Below are positions 11,394-16,567 of a stretch of 16,567 nt of DNA, piece after piece. The translations under genes were made by a program, and so were the position numbers. Source of the DNA: Bacteroidales bacterium UBA3623. Its GTDB lineage: Bacteria > Bacteroidota > Bacteroidia > Bacteroidales > UBA932. The DNA lies in the NCBI GenBank assembly GCA_002373715.1, contig DFLI01000014.1, forward strand, positions 1 to 16,567, given 5' to 3'. A model generated the notes under the pieces. It saw nothing but the letters and a program-made list of their open reading frames with translations. It ran no database searches and was not told the DNA's origin. The number at the start of each line of letters is the position of its first letter. The first letter of the stretch is position 1.

Positions 11394-11963
11394 ATGCTGG
11401 AACACCTTCTCATAGCGCTGGCGCTGGCCATGGATTGCTTCGCCGTTTCGGTGGTTTGCGGGGTTATTATCCGCAAACGCGAAGCGGGCGTGATGCTGCG
11501 TATGGCCGTTCTCTTTGGCTTTTTCCAGGCCGCCATGCCCCTCATTGGCTGGTTCCTTACTTCCCGCTTCAGTTCCTATCTGGAGGCCGTAGACCATTGG
11601 ATTGCCTTTGGCATGCTGGCCTTTATCGGCGGGAAAATGATTATTGATTCCTTCAAGCCGGAGGACGAAGCCCACATGAACCCCCGGGATGCCAAAACGC
11701 AGCTGGCCCTGGCCGTAGCCACCAGTATAGACGCCTTGGCGGTGGGCATTACCTACGCCTGTACGGGGTACGAGACCATCGGCCAAATGGCCACTCCCCT
11801 TCTTACCATCGGCCTGGTGTCCTTTGGTATGAGCCTCATTGGCTTCACCCTGGGCGTGCGCTTTGGAGACGTGGTGAATAAAAAAATGCGCCCAGAGTTA
11901 CTGGGCGGCATTATTCTTATCTGCATTGGCATCAAGATACTCATTGAGCATCTTGGGGCGTAG
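11394..11963 (+). CDS. mntP: Manganese efflux pump MntP
   Basis: This is a 189-residue integral membrane protein matching MntP (YebN), which exports Mn2+ from the cytoplasm. It is hydrophobic throughout with six likely membrane helices. The duplicated signature is present: ALAMDCFAVSV in helix 1 (Asp14) and ATSIDALAVGI in helix 4 (Asp113), which carry the acidic residues needed for transport in the family. DHWIAFGMLAFIGGKMIID in helix 3 and ELLGGIILICIGIKILIEH at the C-terminus also match. Start at 11394 is chosen because helix 1 begins immediately and no upstream start fits downstream of the promoter. Its last 23 bases overlap, on the opposite strand, the 3' end of the dehydrogenase gene. 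No manganese riboswitch is visible. Confidence 0.92.
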   Translation: MLEHLLIALALAMDCFAVSVVCGVIIRKREAGVMLRMAVLFGFFQAAMPLIGWFLTSRFSSYLEAVDHWIAFGMLAFIGGKMIIDSFKPEDEAHMNPRDAKTQLALAVATSIDALAVGITYACTGYETIGQMATPLLTIGLVSFGMSLIGFTLGVRFGDVVNKKMRPELLGGIILICIGIKILIEHLGA

Positions 11964-14679
11964 TGCAGGCATTTACCAGATAAACAATAGAGCGATAGGT
12001 AATTCCGCCGTTGGTGGAAAGGCCAATTTCGCAGGTACGGCTGTTGGAATAGCCTTCCTTCACACCGTGCTCCTGCAGGAAGGGTTTCAGCTTTCTGAGG
12101 GCATAGGCGTTCAGCTTGGGATGCGTGAATCCCTTGTCTCCGGCAAAGGCGCAGCAGCCAATCTCATCGGGCACATACACATTATTGGAACACTTTTTCG
12201 CCAGGCCCACGATAACGTCTTTGAGGCCCATCAGTCGGGTGGAACAAGTGACGTGAACGGCCACCGGCGTGTCTGTGGGGTGGAATTTGAGCTTATTCTC
12301 CAGGAAAAGGTGGATGAATTCGGCGGGCTCGTAGAGCTTCATCTTCTGGATGCACTTGCGCATGCGGTGCAAGCAGGGGCTCTGGTCGCAAAGAACGGGA
12401 TATTCTCCCTGGGCCGATGCTTCCCAAAGGGCGGCCTCCAGCTCTCTCACCTTCTTTTCGGCCACTTCTGGCATGCCCTTACTCTCCCAGATGGTGCCGC
12501 AGCAGAGGCTCTGCATCTTAGGCGGGAAGATGACTTCATAGCCTGCCTTATTCAGCAGTTCCACCATCTCTTCCGCCAGCGGTTTTACCGTATCCCTGTA
12601 GCTTGTTCCCATGGTCTGGTTGATGCAGCTGGGGAAATAAACCACTTTCAGCTTCTTACTCTGCTGTACGGGTTTACGCACTGTTACCGGATGCGGAAGA
12701 TTAGGAATAATGGGAACCAGGTGTCCCATGGGAAGTCCGCATCTTACCAGTGCTTTGGTGCCGCGGAAATGCTCTGCCACCCAGGCGCCCATCCAACGGC
12801 CGGCGGCGCCCATGGCGTTGCGCCTTAGCTCGTGGGTTAAATCGGCCACGTTGATGCCCATGGGGCAGGAGGTGGAGCAAAGGCCGTCTCCGGCGCAGGT
12901 TACCTCTCCGGGGTACTTGAAAGCCTTCTCCAAGGCCTCCCAAGGCTCCCCTGCTGCCTTCCTTCTGGCAATCTCACGCTGCACCACAATGCGGGTGCGG
13001 GAACTGAGGGTGAAGCCGCAGGAAACGCAGTTCACTTCGCAGAAACCGCATTCTATGCACTTGTTCAGGCGGGCATATACCTCTGCCATATCTTCGTGTT
13101 CAGGAACCAGTACCGGCAGGGTTTTCAGGTGCTTCAGGTAGCACTCCTTGTCTTCGTTGAAGATAATTCCGGGGTTAAGGATACACAGCGGGTCCAGCAG
13201 GGCTTTGATACGCTTCATAAGGCCGAACGCCTTCTCTCCCCACTCGTACTCTACGAAGGAGGCCATATTGCGTCCGGTGCCGTGTTCCGCCTTTAGGGAG
13301 CCGTCGTATTTGGACACCGTCAGTTCCACTACGTCGCGAATCATGGCGTCGTAGCGTTCAATATCGGCCCTTGTTTCAAATGCCTGGTTTATAATGAAAT
13401 GGAAGTTGCCTTCTAAAGCATGACCGTAAATGCAGGAATCCTCGTATCCGTGCTTGTCCAGCAGGGCCGAAAGGTCTGCCGTGGCGGCGGGAAGGTCTTC
13501 AATATGGAAGGCGATGTCTTCAATGAGGCAGGTGGTTCCCTCTTTTCGCAGGCCGCCCACCGTGGGGAAAATGCCCGAGCGGATGGCCCAGTACTGCGCC
13601 ACTTCCTTGGGGTCTGTAGAGAAGCGTACTTCCACGTTAAAGGGCTTCAGCGTCTGAGTAATAGCCTCAATCTGCTCCTGCAGGGCTTCGGGCGTCTGAG
13701 CCTGGGTTTCGGTGAGAACGGCGGTTAAATCGGGGACATCGGCCTCCAGATGAGGGTCGTTCACCGAGGTAAGGCTGCGCTTGTCCAAAAGCTCTGCGGC
13801 CGATATTTCATTGGCCTTCATGGCCACCACGGCCTTGGCGGCCGTTACGATGTCCGGGAAATAAATCATGGCGCTGGCCTTGTACGGGGCGATGGGAAGG
13901 GTTTTCATCGTCACCTGGGAAAGGAAGGCCAGGGTGCCCTCGGAACCCACCAGCAGGTGCGCAAGAATCTCAAACGGGTCTTCATAGGCCACCAGAGGCC
14001 TCAGATTCAGGCCCGTTACGTTCTTGATGGAGTATTTGAAGCGGATGCGCTGGGCCAACTCTTCATCGGCCTGTACTTCTTTGCGCAGGGCCTCTATTCC
14101 CTGGATAATCTCCGGATGCTTTTCCCGGAAGGCCTGGCGGGATTCTTCGGATGCTGTGTCCAGGACGGTGCCATCGGCCAATACCATGCGGGCGCTCAGG
14201 AGCATTTTGTCGGAATTGGCGTGCGTGCCGCAGCTCATGCCGGAGGCGTTGTTGCTCACAATGCCGCCCACCATGCAGCTGCCAATGGAGGCCGGATCCG
14301 GGCCGAAATGCCTTCCGAAGGGCGCCAGATGCTGGTTTACCTTGGCACCTACAATGCCGGGCTGCAGGGTGATGGTGGCGTCTTTTTCGTTGTACTGCCA
14401 CTTCTCCCAGTGCTTGCCGGCTACCAGTAGGATGCTGTCAGAGACGGCCTGGCCGGAAAGGGAGGTTCCCGCTGCCCGGAAGGTGACGGGAAGGCCCATT
14501 TTAGAAGCCAGGGCCAATACCTGTGACACTTCCTTCTCATCGGCCGCCCTTAATACTACCTTTGGGGTTAGCTTGTACTCACTGGCGTCGGTTCCCCAGG
14601 CAAGGGTGCGCAGTTCGTCTGAATAAATTCTGTCGGCCGGCAGGATACCCCTGACGGCCTTTATAAATGCTTCCATCAT
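11941..14679 (-). CDS. FAD- and Fe-S-containing 2-hydroxyacid dehydrogenase (YdiJ/D-lactate dehydrogenase type)
   Basis: This 912-residue fusion oxidises a D-2-hydroxyacid and passes electrons through Fe-S clusters. Residues ~1-480 are a GlcD-type FAD domain: PVTFRAAGTSLSGQ at 64-77, DPASIGSCMVGGIVSNNASG at 128-147, LVGSEGTLAFL, and the C-terminal EHGTGRNMASFV. Residues ~540-610 bind Fe-S clusters, with cysteines at 541, 544, 547, 551 (CIECGFCEVNC) and at 595, 601, 605 (CAGDGLCSTSCP). Two CCG repeats of the heterodisulfide-reductase type follow, with Cys685, Cys726-727, Cys812 and Cys842-843. Family members act on D-lactate, glycolate or, like E. coli YdiJ, D-2-hydroxyglutarate. The substrate cannot be chosen from sequence. 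No signal peptide is seen. It starts at an ATGATG overlapping the Nudix stop by four bases, implying translational coupling. Confidence 0.9.
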   Translation of the reverse strand: MMEAFIKAVRGILPADRIYSDELRTLAWGTDASEYKLTPKVVLRAADEKEVSQVLALASKMGLPVTFRAAGTSLSGQAVSDSILLVAGKHWEKWQYNEKDATITLQPGIVGAKVNQHLAPFGRHFGPDPASIGSCMVGGIVSNNASGMSCGTHANSDKMLLSARMVLADGTVLDTASEESRQAFREKHPEIIQGIEALRKEVQADEELAQRIRFKYSIKNVTGLNLRPLVAYEDPFEILAHLLVGSEGTLAFLSQVTMKTLPIAPYKASAMIYFPDIVTAAKAVVAMKANEISAAELLDKRSLTSVNDPHLEADVPDLTAVLTETQAQTPEALQEQIEAITQTLKPFNVEVRFSTDPKEVAQYWAIRSGIFPTVGGLRKEGTTCLIEDIAFHIEDLPAATADLSALLDKHGYEDSCIYGHALEGNFHFIINQAFETRADIERYDAMIRDVVELTVSKYDGSLKAEHGTGRNMASFVEYEWGEKAFGLMKRIKALLDPLCILNPGIIFNEDKECYLKHLKTLPVLVPEHEDMAEVYARLNKCIECGFCEVNCVSCGFTLSSRTRIVVQREIARRKAAGEPWEALEKAFKYPGEVTCAGDGLCSTSCPMGINVADLTHELRRNAMGAAGRWMGAWVAEHFRGTKALVRCGLPMGHLVPIIPNLPHPVTVRKPVQQSKKLKVVYFPSCINQTMGTSYRDTVKPLAEEMVELLNKAGYEVIFPPKMQSLCCGTIWESKGMPEVAEKKVRELEAALWEASAQGEYPVLCDQSPCLHRMRKCIQKMKLYEPAEFIHLFLENKLKFHPTDTPVAVHVTCSTRLMGLKDVIVGLAKKCSNNVYVPDEIGCCAFAGDKGFTHPKLNAYALRKLKPFLQEHGVKEGYSNSRTCEIGLSTNGGITYRSIVYLVNACTTPQDAQ

Positions 14680-15233
14680 AATCCGGAAAAATACTTAAGC
14701 AAAGGAGAAATCATAAGGGACTGAATGAGCTGGTTCTCTTTCAGAAGGGTTTTCACCTCCTCTTCCGTTAGCAGGTGCACTTCCAACTCTTCCGTGGCGT
14801 CCAAATGCGGCTGGCCAATCTTTTCCACGCCCCTGGCCAGGAAACAGTGTGTAAAATTAGACATGGAGCTGGGATTGGGGGTAATATCCATCAGGTGGGT
14901 CCACTCCCCTTTCCCGTAACCGGTTTCCTCGGCCAGCTCCCGCTGAGCGGCCTGCAGGGGCGTTTCGCCCTCTTCCATAACTCCACAGGGCAGTTCGTAA
15001 CAGGTCATGCCCACAGCGTGCCTGTACTGCCTTTCCATCACAAAGTGGCCGTCGGCCGTAATGGCAATGACGTTCACCCAGTCAGGGTATTCCACCACAT
15101 AATATTCGGGATTTACCCTTCCGTCCGGCAGCAACACTTGGTCTTTACGGGCGGTGAGCCAGGGCCTTCTAATCAGATATTCCGTAGAGAGAATCTTCCA
15201 TCTCTTGGTTTTGTCGGGAGGAATAAGGGACAT
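14676..15233 (-). CDS. Nudix hydrolase (ADP-ribose pyrophosphatase-like)
   Basis: This is a 185-residue protein. The ATG at 15233 is preferred over an in-frame TTG three codons upstream at 15242. A complete Nudix box of the form GX5EX7REUXEEXGU lies at about residues 84-106 (GVMEEGETPLQAAQ then RELAEETGY), including the metal-binding RELAEE. The upstream segment VLLPDGRVNPEYYVVEYPDWV and QYRHAVG match the ADP-ribose/NudF branch, which splits nucleoside diphosphates linked to another group. The gene begins 12 bases after the DUF4421 stop, and its TGA overlaps the ATG of the dehydrogenase, so it is the middle gene of an operon. It may clear ADP-ribose or another dinucleotide related to NAD(H) or FAD metabolism; that link is inference. 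Confidence 0.9.
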   Translation of the reverse strand: MSLIPPDKTKRWKILSTEYLIRRPWLTARKDQVLLPDGRVNPEYYVVEYPDWVNVIAITADGHFVMERQYRHAVGMTCYELPCGVMEEGETPLQAAQRELAEETGYGKGEWTHLMDITPNPSSMSNFTHCFLARGVEKIGQPHLDATEELEVHLLTEEEVKTLLKENQLIQSLMISPLLKYFSGL

Positions 15234-15245
15234 GTTTTTCAAAGT

Positions 15246-16385
15246 CTAGAATCGGTAATGGAGGTCCAGTCCGCCTGACCAGTTGGCCAGTTTGCCGGTA
15301 ACCGAGAAATGGTAGGAGGTGTAGCCATCGAAAACAACACGGGCCTTCTCCAACTCTTTCTCCGTAATGGTGTTGGTGCGGAAGCGGTTGAAATGGAAGT
15401 CAAAGTAACTGGTAATGTATAAATGGCCGATGGCATAGCAAATGCCCGCCCGGGACAGGAAATTAGGCTGCACATAGCCGCGCATGTTAATGCGCACATT
15501 TCCGTGATTCTCGGAATAATGCGTCATTCGCAGATTATTCACCACCGTAACCAGCGGAATGGCTGTAATATTAAAGGTGAGGTTGCGAAGGTCACCAATG
15601 TCTTTCCTTCCAGCGGCATCCCTGTGGAAGAGAACCCAGTTGAAGGAATAGCCGGCACCCAGCGAGAACTGGTTGGTGGTGTAGCCACGCAGGTTGAGCA
15701 TGAGCGCGCTCACGGGGTTTTTACCATCGTCCAGAAGCAGGTTGGAATAATGGAATTTGGCGCCCACCATAAAGGATCCGGCCGATTTCCGCTGCACCAT
15801 CTTCCCGCTATAAACTGCCGGATAGGAGAATTTACGGTGGTTGAAGGCATAGTAGGCACTTACTCTCCAGATATTGGCCTTGGAAGCAACATCCGGCAGA
15901 GCCATATCCTCTCTGTCAGGGTAAGATGCAACGGAAGTGGCTGTATCCAGTATCCTGGCATGGTATACCTGCAAATTCAAGCTGTTTGTGATCCAGTTGA
16001 AGGAGAAATTCCGGTTTCCCTTCCTCTTGCCGCTTACTGCCACGGAGAATCCAATGGAAAGGGGCCCGTAGCCGCCGCGAACGCCCACATGGTTGGACAA
16101 ATTGTCCACCAAAGTGGTATGGATGGTGGGTTCGTCGTGGATGTTGCCCATATCCACCACAATGGGGATTTCCAGATTCACACCGTCCCATCGGCCTTTA
16201 TAAGTGAGGGAAAAATCCCAGCCCCGGAACGGCTGAAACACATAGACGGAATCCAATTTGGGGTTGTACCCCGTGAACGTATTCCTTATTTTTGTTCCTA
16301 AATTACTGAACGGCTGCGCCTTGCCTTCCGTTTGGAAAAGCAGGCATGCGCCCACGGCCGCCAATATGATTCGCCATTTTTTCAA
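15246..16385 (-). CDS. DUF4421 family outer-membrane protein
   Basis: This is a predicted 379-residue exported beta-barrel protein. The N-terminus is a signal peptide: MKKWRIILAAVGACLLF then QTEGKAQ, with cleavage probably near residue 23. The mature chain alternates polar and aromatic strands (WDFSLTYKGRW, LSIGFSVAVSG, RVSAYYAFNHRKFSYP, FSLGAGYSFNWV). It ends in Phe (HYRF), typical of outer-membrane barrels. The pattern fits DUF4421, a Bacteroidota family without known function. The start is a problem. No ATG exists in frame; TTG at 16385 gives the natural MKK signal start. A further TTG at 16394 lies inside the -7 box. An out-of-frame ATG at 16390 stops after two codons. It is the first gene of the operon with the Nudix and dehydrogenase genes. 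Confidence 0.82.
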   Translation of the reverse strand: MKKWRIILAAVGACLLFQTEGKAQPFSNLGTKIRNTFTGYNPKLDSVYVFQPFRGWDFSLTYKGRWDGVNLEIPIVVDMGNIHDEPTIHTTLVDNLSNHVGVRGGYGPLSIGFSVAVSGKRKGNRNFSFNWITNSLNLQVYHARILDTATSVASYPDREDMALPDVASKANIWRVSAYYAFNHRKFSYPAVYSGKMVQRKSAGSFMVGAKFHYSNLLLDDGKNPVSALMLNLRGYTTNQFSLGAGYSFNWVLFHRDAAGRKDIGDLRNLTFNITAIPLVTVVNNLRMTHYSENHGNVRINMRGYVQPNFLSRAGICYAIGHLYITSYFDFHFNRFRTNTITEKELEKARVVFDGYTSYHFSVTGKLANWSGGLDLHYRF

Positions 16386-16391
16386 ATCATA

Positions 16392-16424
16392 CAAAGTTAC
16401 TAAAAATTTTTTTGCACTCTCAAA
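16392..16424 (-). promoter_or_regulatory. Promoter of the DUF4421-Nudix-dehydrogenase operon
   Basis: On the minus strand TTTG (16424-16421), a 21-bp spacer and TAACTTTG (16399-16392) match the consensus. It interleaves with the opposing tRNA promoter. The -7 box ends six bases before the proposed TTG start, so the mRNA would be leaderless or nearly so. Confidence 0.6.
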
Positions 16425-16441
16425 AAAAGATACTATCTTTG
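16411..16441 (+). promoter_or_regulatory. Promoter of tRNA-Phe
   Basis: TTTG (16411-16414), a 19-bp spacer and TATCTTTG (16434-16441) form a full consensus Bacteroidota promoter, ending 14 bases before the mature tRNA. Confidence 0.85.
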
Positions 16442-16455
16442 CAATCCCAAACCAC

Positions 16456-16528
16456 GGTGCTGTAGCTCAGATGGTAGAGCAATGGACTGAAAATCCATGT
16501 GTCGGCAGTTCGATTCTTCCCAGCACCA
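16456..16528 (+). tRNA. tRNA-Phe (GAA)
   Basis: The 73-nt cloverleaf has acceptor arms GGTGCTG and CAGCACC, D arm GCTC...GAGC, anticodon stem ATGGA/TCCAT with loop CTGAAAA (anticodon GAA at 16489-16491), and T arm GGCAG-TTCGATT-CTTCC. The discriminator is A and CCA is not encoded. The third T-stem pair is a C-T mismatch (16506 with 16518), which is unusual. All other stems pair. Confidence 0.95.
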
Positions 16529-16567
16529 CAAAAAAGGCAGCGCATTTGACATGAACCCCGAAAGTTA
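16529..16567. other. Short tail after tRNA-Phe
   Basis: An A-run follows the tRNA, then ATGAACCCCGAAAGTTA from 16551 to the edge. This could be the first five codons of another gene, but too little is visible to support a CDS. Confidence 0.3.

Noticed and set aside
16551..16567. Possible start of a further plus-strand gene (ATGAACCCCGAAAG)
   Set aside because: Only five codons are visible before the window ends, with no recognisable promoter or family.

Overview
The window looks like chromosomal DNA of a member of the Bacteroidota, most likely order Bacteroidales. The reasons are: promoters of the TTTG-(19 to 21)-TAnnTTTG type throughout; almost no Shine-Dalgarno sites; a DUF4369-thioredoxin lipoprotein; a DUF4421 outer-membrane protein; and short 'AQ'-type signal-peptide ends. 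I cannot name a genus from the sequence alone. Most of the window is moderately GC-rich. The operon at about 3.5-7.8 kb is visibly AT-richer.

Layout from left to right. (1) 1-1670, minus: the 5' part of an unusual fusion gene, with a condensation/alcohol-acetyltransferase-like domain followed by an acetyl-CoA hydrolase/CoA-transferase domain that runs off the left edge. (2) 1807-2850, plus: a TlpA-like thiol-disulfide lipoprotein, divergent from gene 1. (3) 2851-3190: a repeat-rich intergenic stretch with a 127-bp palindromic element and two 52-bp inverted-repeat units. (4) 3191-7787, minus: a 68-aa HARE-HTH protein, a strong terminator, and a tight three-gene operon. That operon encodes a PD-(D/E)XK-like/DUF2075 helicase, a MazG-type nucleotide pyrophosphohydrolase, and a GIY-YIG/DUF2075 helicase. 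It is flanked by inverted copies of the 127-bp element and is the best candidate here for an undescribed, probably defence-related system.

(5) 7788-8557: no convincing protein gene, but a second copy of the 127-bp element, a fragment of a third, and two tandem minus-strand transcription units. Each of these units has an excellent promoter and a hairpin-plus-T-tract terminator, so I call them candidate small RNAs. (6) 8558-16567: housekeeping genes in compact divergent and convergent pairs. They are a nitroreductase (minus), a DUF1846/UPF0371 protein (plus), a YiiX-like permuted NlpC/P60 lipoprotein (minus), the manganese exporter MntP (plus), then a minus-strand operon of DUF4421 outer-membrane protein, Nudix hydrolase and a large FAD/Fe-S 2-hydroxyacid dehydrogenase, and finally tRNA-Phe (plus).

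The most informative non-coding result is the comparison of the two 127-bp elements. They differ by seven substitutions and one single-base indel. Six substitutions form three compensatory base-pair changes, and the remaining substitution and the indel fall in hairpin loops. This suggests the folded form (RNA or single-stranded DNA) is what is maintained. All functional calls rest on motif recognition by eye; no database search or folding program was run.
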